Positions 1 to 6,655 of a DNA stretch of 9,293 nt are shown here, one piece after another. The translations under genes were made by a program, and so were the position numbers. The notes beneath the pieces were generated by a model. It was not told the DNA's origin. It did no database searches and worked only from the letters and a program-made list of their open reading frames with translations. Source of the stretch: Aquamicrobium sp. (GTDB lineage Bacteria; Pseudomonadota; Alphaproteobacteria; Rhizobiales; Rhizobiaceae); NCBI GenBank assembly GCA_014860725.1, contig JACZJD010000054.1:1-9293 (forward strand), given 5' to 3'. Every line of letters begins with the position of its first letter. Position 1 is the stretch's first letter.

Positions 1-1
1 C

Positions 2-85
2 GGCCGGCCCGTGCCGCCCGCCGACGTCGGCGGCCCGCCGCAGCGCCGCGTCGGCTCGATCATGGACATCATCCTCGGCAACTAG
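2..85 (+). CDS. C-terminal tail of an unrecognised gene (partial)
   Basis: The window opens inside an open frame that gives 27 residues and stops at TAG (83-85). The tail is rich in Pro, Gly and Arg and ends with a hydrophobic segment, GSIMDIILGN. I do not recognise the family, and too little is present to assign a function. The frame is open to the window edge, the third positions are GC-rich as in the other genes here, and the following gap has intergenic character. All of this makes a real gene end plausible but not certain. Confidence 0.4.
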   Translation, partial: GRPVPPADVGGPPQRRVGSIMDIILGN

Positions 86-230
86 GGGTTCCGCCCGGAC
101 GGAAGAGACGGCGCGTTCCCGCGACGGGAGAAGGGCGTGCATGCTCCGGCGCGGCGGCTGAGGGGTTTTGCCGCTCTCGCCTTCGCCTCGCCGCTGGGCT
201 AGATAGTCCCCGGCATTGCGAGGAGAGGCC

Positions 231-980
231 ATGAGCGAGACCGAACCGCGAAAGACACTGGTGCTGACCGGCGCGAGCCGCGGCATAGGCCATGCCACGG
301 TCAAGCGCTTCTCGCGCGAGCGCTGGCGCGTCATCACCTGCTCGCGCCAGGCGTTCTCGGACGACTGCCCGTGGCCGTCCGGCCCGGAGGACCACATCAA
401 GGTCGATCTCTCCGACCCGGAGGACGTCGGCGTCGCGGTGGCCGAGATCCGCCACCGGCTCGAAGCCGAGGGCGGCCGCCTCGACGCGCTCGTCAACAAC
501 GCCGCGATCTCGCCCAAGCTCGCCGGCGGCGCGCGCATGAACTCCATCGACACGCCGATGCATGTCTGGCGCGACGTGTTCCAGGTCAATTTCTTCGCGC
601 CGATCATGCTCGGCCGCGGCCTGTTCCGCGAGCTGGCGGCGGCCAAGGGCTCGATCGTCAACGTCACCTCGATCGCCGGCGGCCGGGTGCATCCCTTCGC
701 CGGCACGGCCTACGCCACGTCGAAGGCGGCGCTCGCCTCGCTGACGCGCGAGATGGCGGCCGATTTCGGCCCCCACGGCATCCGCGTCAACGCCATCGCC
801 CCCGGCGAGATCGACACCGCGATCCTGTCGCCCGGCACGGACAAGATCGTCGAGACCATCCCGCTGCGCCGCCTCGGCGCTACCAGCGAGGTCGCCGACA
901 TCATCTATTTCCTGTGCTCCGGGCAGGCGTCCTACGTGACGGGCTCGGAAATCCACATCAACGGCGGCCAGCACGTCTGA
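231..980 (+). CDS. Short-chain dehydrogenase/reductase (SDR), NAD(P)-dependent
   Basis: A classical SDR of 249 residues, the normal family length; a soluble cytoplasmic oxidoreductase acting on a hydroxyl or keto group. Seen: the Rossmann nucleotide motif TGASRGIG at residues 13-20, an acidic D59 in VDL, the NNAA motif at 89-92, the structural Asn120, and a catalytic Ser147-Tyr161-Lys165 set (YATSK). The PG motif is at 191-192, and the C-terminal VTGSEIHINGGQ is typical of the family. The ATG at 231 is chosen because AGGAGAGG lies at 221-228; an in-frame TTG at 216 is a weaker alternative. Arg17 in the glycine loop, and the sequence following strand 2, do not settle NADP(H) against NAD(H). 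It is convergent with the PAS-LuxR gene, 29 bp between stops. The substrate is unknown, and a link to the transporter operon is only positional. Confidence 0.93.
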   Translation: MSETEPRKTLVLTGASRGIGHATVKRFSRERWRVITCSRQAFSDDCPWPSGPEDHIKVDLSDPEDVGVAVAEIRHRLEAEGGRLDALVNNAAISPKLAGGARMNSIDTPMHVWRDVFQVNFFAPIMLGRGLFRELAAAKGSIVNVTSIAGGRVHPFAGTAYATSKAALASLTREMAADFGPHGIRVNAIAPGEIDTAILSPGTDKIVETIPLRRLGATSEVADIIYFLCSGQASYVTGSEIHINGGQHV

Positions 981-1009
981 AATCGCACGAGGCGGTGAGG
1001 GCGCTCGCC

Positions 1010-1567
1010 TCAGTGCGGCATCGACGACAGGTGCGACAGAAGCTCGGCGACGTTCGCGGCGCTGCACTTCTTGAGGAGCCGCGCCCTATAGGCCTCGACC
1101 GTCCGCGGCGAGATCGACAGCATGCGGCCGATCTCCTTCGAGGTGCGGCCCTCGCCGAGATGCATGACGATCTGGCGTTCGCGCGTCGACAGGTCCAGCA
1201 CCTGCCGCGTCTCGGAGAGGTCGGCGAAGCTCCACACCGCCCGGCGCAGCGGGTCGTCGTCGCGCGTCAGCGAATGGCCGCGCACCCGGCACCAGAACAG
1301 CGTCCCGTCCTTGCGCGCCATGATGCGCTCGTCGGAATAGCGGTTGTTCTTCTTCAGCGGCTCGACGCCGACGTCGCGGATGCGCACGAATTCCTCGAAG
1401 GATGGATAGAGGATCGCGAAGGAACGATCCACGAGCTCCTCGACGCCGTAGCCGAACATCTCCGCGAAGCGCGGATTGCAGGCGCGGATGACCCGGCTTT
1501 CGGTCACGACGAGGCCGACGGGAGCATGTTCGAAGGCGAGAAGATGAAGATCGTCTTTCGGATTCAT
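1010..1567 (-). CDS. PAS domain LuxR-type transcriptional regulator
   Basis: A 185-residue regulator with two parts. Residues about 8-120 form a PAS sensor domain (APVGLVV near the start, the NPRFAEMFGY segment at 31-40, and the later RKDGTLFWCRV strand). Residues about 125-182 form a LuxR/FixJ-type helix-turn-helix: LSTRERQIV, then TSKEIGRMLSIS and PRTVEAYRARLLKK. There is no receiver domain or kinase, so signal sensing is probably direct, by ligand or redox state at the PAS domain (inference). The ATG at 1565-1567 has no clear Shine-Dalgarno. A TATAAA (complement of 1576-1581) lies only a few bases upstream, so a very short-leader or leaderless transcript is possible. The gene is divergent from the transport operon across 107 bp, which makes it the obvious candidate regulator of that operon, and it may regulate itself. 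Confidence 0.9.
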   Translation of the reverse strand: MNPKDDLHLLAFEHAPVGLVVTESRVIRACNPRFAEMFGYGVEELVDRSFAILYPSFEEFVRIRDVGVEPLKKNNRYSDERIMARKDGTLFWCRVRGHSLTRDDDPLRRAVWSFADLSETRQVLDLSTRERQIVMHLGEGRTSKEIGRMLSISPRTVEAYRARLLKKCSAANVAELLSHLSSMPH

Positions 1568-1586
1568 GGTTGGTATTTATACGATA

Positions 1587-1616
1587 TTGCGACGCGGCGC
1601 GCGCCTCCTCGATAAT
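1587..1616 (+). promoter_or_regulatory. Candidate sigma70-type promoter of the transport operon
   Basis: TTGCGA at 1587-1592 and GATAAT at 1611-1616 are separated by 18 bases. They resemble the -35 and -10 boxes of a housekeeping promoter and are placed correctly for the binding-protein gene at 1675, leaving a leader of about 50 nt. The spacer holds a perfect GC palindrome, described separately. Matched by eye; no start site is known. Confidence 0.5.
1596..1605. promoter_or_regulatory. Palindrome inside promoter spacer, possible operator
   Basis: GGCGCGCGCC is a perfect 10-bp palindrome lying between the proposed -35 and -10 boxes of the operon promoter. A protein bound here would compete with or distort polymerase binding. 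GC-only palindromes are common in a GC-rich genome, so the case depends on position alone. Confidence 0.3.
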
Positions 1617-1620
1617 AGTT

Positions 1621-1631
1621 TCCAGACTGGA
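1621..1631. promoter_or_regulatory. Dyad TCCAG-A-CTGGA, candidate operator
   Basis: Two perfect 5-bp inverted arms flank a single central base, just downstream of the proposed -10 box, near the expected start of transcription. A one-base centre cannot form an RNA hairpin loop without opening the stem, so a protein-binding dyad is the more likely reading. It is a candidate site for the divergently encoded LuxR-type protein; this is inference. Confidence 0.35.
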
Positions 1632-1674
1632 GAGCGCCAATCGGCCGCCTTCCGTCTTTCGTGGAGGAGACATC

Positions 1675-2871
1675 ATGAAAAAGCTGTTCGCCGCGCTGGC
1701 CGTGGCCACCGCTCTTATGGGCGTGCCCGCCCTCGCGCAGGACGGGCCGGTCAGGATCGCCCTGCTGCACGGCCTCTCCGGCTCGCCGCTGGAAGCCTAT
1801 TCCAAGCAGACCCATGCCGGCTTCGAGCTCGGCCTCGAATACGCCACCAACGGCACGCTCGAGGTCAAGGGCCGCAAGATCGAGGTCATCAAGAAGGACA
1901 CGCAGTTCAAGCCGGACGTGGCGCGCGCGCTGCTCGCCGAGGCCTATGGCGACGACGACGCGCTGATCGCCGTCGGCGACACCTCGTCCGGCGTGGCGCT
2001 GGCGCTCTTGCCGGTGGCCGAGGAATACGAGCGCATCCTCCTGGTCGAGCCGGCCGTCGCCGACAGCCTGACCGGGCCGGATTCCAACCGCTACGTCTTC
2101 AAGACCTCGCGCAACTCGTCGATGGACATGCAGGCGCAGGCCATCGCGCTCAAGCCCGACGCCGACCTCTACGTCGCGACGCTGGCGCAGGACTACGCCT
2201 TCGGCCGCGACGGCATCGCCGCCTTCAAGGCCGCGCTCGACGGCACCGGCGCCAATGTCGTCGCCGAGGAATACGTGCCGCAGCAGACCACCGACTTCAC
2301 GGCCACCATCGAGCGCCTGTTCAACGCGCTGCGCGACAAGCCGGGCCGCAAGGTGATCTTCATGAACGTCGCCGGCATCGACGCCATGACGCCGCTCGCC
2401 GCCGCCGATCCCGGCCGCTACGACATCGAGCTGTCCTCCGGCGGCAACATCCTGCCCGCGCTGGTCGGCTACAAGCAGGTGCCGGGCATGGAAGGCGCGA
2501 TGTACTATTACTACGAGGCGCCCGACAACCCGGTGAACGACTGGCTGGTGGCCGAGCACACGAAGCGCTTCAACGCCCCGCCCGACTTCTTCACCGCCGG
2601 CGGCATGGCCTCGGCCATGGCCATCGTGGCGGCGCTGGAGAAGGCCGAGGAATGGGACACCGAAAGCCTGATCGCCACCATGGAAGGCCTGACCTTCGAC
2701 ACGCCGAAGGGCCCGATGACCTTCCGCCCCGAGGACCATCAGGCGCTCCAGTCGATGTATCACTTCAAGATCAAGGTCGAGGACGGCGTCGACTGGGCGA
2801 TCCCCGAGCTGGTGCGCGAGATCAAGCCGGAGGAGATGGACATCCCCATCGGCAGGAACAACCAGGAATAG
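1675..2871 (+). CDS. Periplasmic substrate-binding protein of a LivK-type ABC transporter
   Basis: A 398-residue type I periplasmic binding protein (Peripla_BP_6, LivK-like). Residues 1-21 form a Sec signal peptide: MKK, a hydrophobic core, and an ALA cleavage site before Gln22. There is no lipobox and no cysteine in the whole protein, so it should be a free periplasmic protein. The mature part starts with the strand VRIALLHGLSGSPLE, then KIEVIKKDTQF, IAVGDTSSGVALAL and YVFKTSRNSS, the order expected of this fold. Near the C-terminus FDTPKGPMTFRPEDHQ (341-356) matches the conserved closing segment of the family. Four consecutive tyrosines lie at 277-280. The ATG at 1675 follows a strong GGAGGAGA at 1663-1670. 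It is first in the operon and captures the solute for the permeases downstream. The ligand cannot be named from sequence. Confidence 0.93.
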   Translation: MKKLFAALAVATALMGVPALAQDGPVRIALLHGLSGSPLEAYSKQTHAGFELGLEYATNGTLEVKGRKIEVIKKDTQFKPDVARALLAEAYGDDDALIAVGDTSSGVALALLPVAEEYERILLVEPAVADSLTGPDSNRYVFKTSRNSSMDMQAQAIALKPDADLYVATLAQDYAFGRDGIAAFKAALDGTGANVVAEEYVPQQTTDFTATIERLFNALRDKPGRKVIFMNVAGIDAMTPLAAADPGRYDIELSSGGNILPALVGYKQVPGMEGAMYYYYEAPDNPVNDWLVAEHTKRFNAPPDFFTAGGMASAMAIVAALEKAEEWDTESLIATMEGLTFDTPKGPMTFRPEDHQALQSMYHFKIKVEDGVDWAIPELVREIKPEEMDIPIGRNNQE

Positions 2872-2887
2872 TCGTCAAGGTCGGCGC

Positions 2888-3014
2888 CACCCCTTATCCG
2901 CCCTTCGGGCACCTTCTCCCCGTGAACGGAGAGAAGGGGAAGCTGCAACGTCGCGGCCAATCATCCTCTCCCCGCTTGCGGGGAGAGGATGCCGGCAGGC
3001 AGGTGAGGGGCGGC
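2888..3014. repeat. Compound palindromic intergenic repeat (rhizobial RPE/RIME style)
   Basis: This element fills most of the gap between the binding-protein gene and the first ATPase gene. It has two related units in opposite orientation. The left unit contains GCCC-TTC-GGGC (2900-2910) and a stem CCTTCTC-c-CCG / CGG-a-GAGAAGG with loop TGAA (2912-2937). The right unit contains a perfect 13-bp inverted repeat around TT (arms 2963-2975 and 2978-2990). The outer end read in reverse complement, CCGCCCCTCACCTGCC, resembles the left end CCACCCCTTATCCGCC. Elements of this look are dispersed between genes in many Hyphomicrobiales genomes (family knowledge; the exact family was not verified). In the transcript the hairpins would sit just after the stop codon at 2871. 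Confidence 0.8.
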
Positions 3015-3041
3015 GCTGACTTTTCCGAACGAGTGATCGCA

Positions 3042-3809
3042 GTGTCCACCCCGTCCATCCGCACCGAGAACCTGACGATCCGCTTCGGCGGCCATGCCGC
3101 CGTCGACGGCGTCACCTGCGCTTTCCGGCCGGGCGAGCTGACGGTGATCGTCGGGCCGAACGGGGCGGGCAAGACCACTTGGTTCAACCTCGTCTCCGGC
3201 CAGCTGAAGCCGACCGAGGGCCGTATCTTCAAGGGCGACGCCGACATCACCGACCTGTCGCCGTCGGCGCGGGCCAAGCTCGGCATCGGCCGCGCCTTCC
3301 AGTTGACCAACCTCTTCCCCAAGCTCTCCGTGCTGGAAAACGTGCGGCTCGCCGTGCAGGCGCGCGCCGGCGAGGGCCGCCGCATCCTGTCGCGCGCCGC
3401 AGCGCTCACCGAAATCCGCGACAAGGCCTATGCCTTCGTCGAGGCGACGCGGCTTTCGTCCGTCGCGCATCTTCCCGCCGCCGCGCTGCCGCACGGCGAC
3501 CAGCGCAAGCTCGAGGTGGCGATGCTGGCGGCGATGGAGCCCGACGTCTTCATGTTCGACGAGCCCACGGCCGGCATGTCGGTGGACGAGGCCCCGGCGA
3601 TCCTCGAACTGATCGCCGAGATCAAGAAAGACACGGGAAAGACCATCCTGCTGGTCGAGCACAAGATGGACGTGGTGCGCGCGCTCGCCGACCGCATCGT
3701 CGTCCTGCACAACGGCGCGCTGATCGCCGACGGCAAGCCGGCCGAGGTGATGGCGCTGCCCATCGTGCGCGACATCTATCTCGGGCTCGGCGCCGAGGAG
3801 GTGGCATGA
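3042..3809 (+). CDS. ABC transporter ATPase, LivG type
   Basis: A 255-residue cytoplasmic nucleotide-binding subunit. Seen in order: Walker A GPNGAGKTT (38-46), Q-loop Gln87 in GRAFQLTNLF, signature LPHGDQRKLEVA beginning at 149, Walker B VFMFDEP with Glu174, D-loop AGMS, and switch His207 in VEHKM. The signature departs from LSGGQ in the way LivG-type proteins usually do, and the inserted segment at about 105-130 also suits LivG. It should pair with the LivF-type ATPase 10 bp downstream to power import. The start is uncertain: GTG at 3042 gives VSTPSIRTENL, and GTG at 3033 is also in frame; neither has a clear Shine-Dalgarno. The frame is open far upstream through the palindromic repeat, but those codons look like repeat sequence, not protein. 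Confidence 0.92.
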   Translation: MSTPSIRTENLTIRFGGHAAVDGVTCAFRPGELTVIVGPNGAGKTTWFNLVSGQLKPTEGRIFKGDADITDLSPSARAKLGIGRAFQLTNLFPKLSVLENVRLAVQARAGEGRRILSRAAALTEIRDKAYAFVEATRLSSVAHLPAAALPHGDQRKLEVAMLAAMEPDVFMFDEPTAGMSVDEAPAILELIAEIKKDTGKTILLVEHKMDVVRALADRIVVLHNGALIADGKPAEVMALPIVRDIYLGLGAEEVA

Positions 3810-3819
3810 GGGACAGGCA

Positions 3820-4539
3820 ATGAGAGAAGCGATCCTGCGCCTCGACGACGTCCACACCGACATCGCGCAGTACCATATCCTGCACGGCGTGACGCTCGAC
3901 GTGCCGGAGGGCGGCGTGCATGTGCTGCTCGGCCGCAACGGCGCCGGCAAGACCACCAGCTTGCGCACCATCATGGGCCTGTGGCGGGCGCGAAAGGGCG
4001 CGATCGTCTTCCGCCACCACGACATCACCGCGCTCTCCACCCCCGACATCGCGCGCCTCGGCGTCGCCTTCGTGCCCGAGAACATGGGCATCTTCGCCGG
4101 GTTGACGGTGGAGGAGAACATGCGGCTGGCCGCCACCGGCGGCCGCTTCGACGATCAGCGCCTGCAGCGCATCTTTTCCCTGTTCCCGGCCATGGAAAAA
4201 TTCTGGCGCAACCAGGCGCACGCGCTCTCCGGCGGCCAGAAGCAGATGCTGGCGATCTCGCGCGCCATCATCGAGAAGCGCGACCTGATCCTGATCGACG
4301 AGCCGACCAAAGGGCTGGCGCCGGCGATCATCCGCGCCATGATCGACGCCTTCCGCGAGATCGCGAAGGAGACGACCATCCTCTTGGTCGAGCAGAACTT
4401 CCACTTCGCCCGGGCGCTGGGCGAGACGGTCGCGGTCATCGACGACGGCCGCATCGTCCATCGTGGCTCGATGGCCGCGCTCGCCGCCGACGAGGCGTTG
4501 CAGAACCAGTTCCTCAGCCTGTCGATGGAGGCGCACTGA
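3820..4539 (+). CDS. ABC transporter ATPase, LivF type
   Basis: A 239-residue ATPase, the usual LivF length. Walker A GRNGAGKTT is at 38-46, the signature LSGGQ at 136-140, and Walker B LILIDEP has Glu161. As is typical of LivF, the Q-loop position reads VPEN (Glu87) and the switch histidine is replaced in VEQNF. TVEENM at 96-101 and the PTKGLAP segment also fit. It probably forms the heterodimeric ATP-hydrolysing engine with the LivG-type protein. The ATG at 3820 lies 10 bp after the preceding stop, with a weak AGGGACAGG upstream. The stop is followed one base later by the permease start, so the genes are co-transcribed and probably translationally coupled. Confidence 0.93.
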   Translation: MREAILRLDDVHTDIAQYHILHGVTLDVPEGGVHVLLGRNGAGKTTSLRTIMGLWRARKGAIVFRHHDITALSTPDIARLGVAFVPENMGIFAGLTVEENMRLAATGGRFDDQRLQRIFSLFPAMEKFWRNQAHALSGGQKQMLAISRAIIEKRDLILIDEPTKGLAPAIIRAMIDAFREIAKETTILLVEQNFHFARALGETVAVIDDGRIVHRGSMAALAADEALQNQFLSLSMEAH

Positions 4540-4540
4540 G

Positions 4541-5539
4541 ATGATGAAGACGCTCTCCGCGACCTTCGAGCGCTTCGGCGGGGTCATGCTCCTGCCGGTG
4601 ATCCTGGCGCTGATCGCCTTCCTCTTGATCGGCCGGCCCTCGACTTGGGTGACGCTCACCGTCGCCGGGCTGGCCATGGGCATGATGATCTTCCTGATGG
4701 CCTCGGGCCTGTCGCTGATCTTCGGGCTGATGGACGTGCTGAACTTCGGCCATTCGGCCTTCGTCTCCTTCGGCGCCTTCATTGCCGCGAGCGTGCTCGC
4801 CTCGCTCGGCGTCTGGGTCTCGGGCGGCAACGCCGTCCTCAACATCCTTGCCTTGATGGCCGCCATCGCCGCCGCCACCGCCTTCGGCGCGCTTGCCGGC
4901 TGGGCGTTCGAGCGCGTCATCGTCAAGCCGGTCTACAAGGACCATCTGCGCCAGATCCTCATCACCATGGGCGCGCTGATCGTCGCCGACGAGATCATCC
5001 TGATGATCTGGGGCGGCGTGCCGGTCGCCGTGCCGCGCCCGGCGGTGCTGACGGGCTCGCTCGTCATCGGCGACGTCTCGATCGAGATCTACCGCATCTT
5101 CGCCTTCCTGCTCGGGCTCGCCGTCTACGTCGCCATGCACTTCGCGCTCAACCGCACCCGCATCGGCCTTCTGATCCGCGCCGGCGTCGAGAACCGCGAG
5201 ATGGTCGAGGCGCTCGGCTTCCGCATCGACCGCCTGTTCATCGCCGTGTTCATGGCCGGCTCCGCGCTCGCTGCCATGGGCGGGGCGATGTGGGCCGGCT
5301 ACCAGAGCCTCATCACCACCGCCATCGGCGCCGAGATGATGATCCTCGTCTTCATCGTCGTCATCATCGGCGGCCTCGGCTCCATCGAGGGCTCGTTGCT
5401 CGGCGCCATCCTCGTCGGCCTGATGGCCAACTACGTCGCCTTCCTGTTCCCCAAGATGTCGCTGGCCTCCAACATGATCCTGATGATGGCGATCCTCCTG
5501 TGGCGGCCCTTCGGCCTCAAGCCGGCGGTGAAGGGCTAG
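4541..5539 (+). CDS. ABC transporter inner-membrane permease, LivH type
   Basis: A 332-residue integral membrane protein with roughly eight to nine hydrophobic segments, the first at about 16-31. Diagnostic LivH sequences are visible: SGLSLIFGLMDVLNFGHS (55-72), the cytoplasmic ATPase-contact loop IRAGVENREMVEALG (212-226), and IIGGLGSIEG (275-284) near the C-terminus. It forms half of the translocation channel together with the LivM-type permease. ATG 4541 is chosen because GGAGG lies at 4527-4531; ATG 4544 would shorten it by one residue. The open frame extends upstream to 4463 over the end of the LivF-type gene, but that part translates to Arg/Ser-rich off-frame sequence and is excluded. 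It begins one base after the preceding stop. Confidence 0.94.
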   Translation: MMKTLSATFERFGGVMLLPVILALIAFLLIGRPSTWVTLTVAGLAMGMMIFLMASGLSLIFGLMDVLNFGHSAFVSFGAFIAASVLASLGVWVSGGNAVLNILALMAAIAAATAFGALAGWAFERVIVKPVYKDHLRQILITMGALIVADEIILMIWGGVPVAVPRPAVLTGSLVIGDVSIEIYRIFAFLLGLAVYVAMHFALNRTRIGLLIRAGVENREMVEALGFRIDRLFIAVFMAGSALAAMGGAMWAGYQSLITTAIGAEMMILVFIVVIIGGLGSIEGSLLGAILVGLMANYVAFLFPKMSLASNMILMMAILLWRPFGLKPAVKG

Positions 5540-5542
5540 GCC

Positions 5543-6655
5543 ATGTCGAACGCAGCGATCCTTCCCGGCACCGTTCCCGTCGTCTCGCGGCGCCATCTCG
5601 CCGGCCGCTTCCTCGTCTACGCCGTCGTGCTCCTGATCGGACTGGCGCTCGCCTTCGCGCCGTTCCTGTTCCCCGACGTGCGGGCGCAGGAGGTGGCGGC
5701 GCGCATCTGCGTCTTCGTCGTGCTCGTGGCCAGCTACGACCTCCTCATCGGCTATACCGGCATCGTCTCCTTCGCCCACACCATGTTCTTCGGCCTCGGC
5801 GCCTACGGCACCGCGATTGCGCTGAAGGCGATGGGGCCGGGCTTCGACGCCATCTTCCTCGGCGGCTCGCTCGGCGTGCTGGCGGCGGTGGTGCTCGCCG
5901 TGCTGATCGGGCTGCTTTCTTTGCGCGTGAAGGCGATCTTCTTCGCCATGGTCACGCTGGCCGCCGCCTCGGTGATGATGGTGCTGGCGAGTCAGCTTTC
6001 CGAGTTCACCGGCGGCGAGGACGGCATGACCTTCACCGTCCCGCGCCTGTTCTCCCCTGCCCAGGCGCTGATCGAGGGCGAGGACGGCAGGGCGCTGCGC
6101 CTGTTCGGCGTCGCGCTCAACGGCCGCGTCGCCCACTACTATTTCGTCTTCGTCTCGTCCTTCGTGTTGTTCCTCGTCATGCTGCGCATCGTCGCCTCGC
6201 CACTCGGCACGGTGCTGGAGGCGATCCGCGAGAACGAGATGCGCGCCGAGGCCATCGGCTACCGCGTCGTCGCCTACCGCACCGCGATCTTCTGCATCGC
6301 CGCCGTCATCGCGGCCTTCGCCGGCATCCTGCGCGCGGTGTGGCTGAAATATACCGGCCCGGACGTGGTGCTGTCCTTCGACATCATGCTCGACATATTG
6401 CTGATGGTGGTGATCGGCGGCATGGGCACGCTCTGGGGCGCGGTCATCGGCGTCGCCGCCATGACGCTCGCGCAATACTACCTCAAGGACGTGATGGCGG
6501 CGGGCGCGGCGGCCACGGCCGACCTGCCGCTGCTGCCCGATCTCCTGAACCCCGACCGCTGGCTGCTCTGGCTCGGCGTGGTGTTCATCCTTCTGGTCTA
6601 CTTCTTCCCGGCGGGCATCGCCGGCACGCTGATGGGAAAGGGCGGGCATAAATGA
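5543..6655 (+). CDS. ABC transporter inner-membrane permease, LivM type
   Basis: A 370-residue multi-spanning membrane protein. LivM hallmarks are the GYTGIVSFAH segment at 70-79, the loop FTGGEDGM at 155-162, the ATPase-contact loop AIRENEMRAEAIGY at 227-240, and GGMGTLWG at 292-299. A hydrophilic insert of about 25 residues (170-195) and an Ala/Leu/Pro-rich stretch (318-335) separate helices. It completes the channel with the LivH-type subunit. The ATG at 5543 lies three bases after the preceding stop and is served by GAAGGG at 5530-5535. Its stop overlaps the hydrolase start in an ATGA arrangement at 6652-6655, the classic sign of translational coupling. Confidence 0.94.
   Translation: MSNAAILPGTVPVVSRRHLAGRFLVYAVVLLIGLALAFAPFLFPDVRAQEVAARICVFVVLVASYDLLIGYTGIVSFAHTMFFGLGAYGTAIALKAMGPGFDAIFLGGSLGVLAAVVLAVLIGLLSLRVKAIFFAMVTLAAASVMMVLASQLSEFTGGEDGMTFTVPRLFSPAQALIEGEDGRALRLFGVALNGRVAHYYFVFVSSFVLFLVMLRIVASPLGTVLEAIRENEMRAEAIGYRVVAYRTAIFCIAAVIAAFAGILRAVWLKYTGPDVVLSFDIMLDILLMVVIGGMGTLWGAVIGVAAMTLAQYYLKDVMAAGAAATADLPLLPDLLNPDRWLLWLGVVFILLVYFFPAGIAGTLMGKGGHK

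Noticed and set aside
86..230. Promoter or terminator in the gap before the SDR gene (GCGGC...GCCGC around 154-174, TAGATA near 200-205).
   Set aside because: The possible -35 and -10 elements are about 25 bases apart and the stem lacks a T-tract after it; apart from the ribosome binding site at 221-228 I see nothing supportable.
989..1011. GAGGCG...CGCCTC inverted repeat between the convergent SDR and regulator genes as a bidirectional terminator.
   Set aside because: Only a 6-bp stem with an 11-base loop and no T-tract on either side; it also overlaps the regulator stop codon. Too weak to call.
2923..3041. Extending the LivG-type protein upstream through the repeat using earlier in-frame GTG codons.
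   Set aside because: The extra residues are translated palindromic repeat, are Arg/Gly/Ser-rich, and precede the normal family N-terminus.
3489..3524. Non-canonical ABC signature LPHGDQ in the first ATPase, suggesting a dead catalytic site.
   Set aside because: LivG-type ATPases normally have LxYGDQ or LxYGQQ here, and Walker A, Walker B Glu174 and His207 are intact, so this is ordinary for the family.
4075..4400. Glu at the Q-loop position and loss of the switch His (VEQNF) in the second ATPase.
   Set aside because: Both substitutions are standard in LivF-type proteins and do not mark a defective copy.
1564..4926. Long open frames antisense to the transporter genes.
   Set aside because: They mirror the GC-rich third positions of the real genes, are rich in Arg, Asp and His repeats, lack any recognisable domain, and overlap firmly identified proteins.
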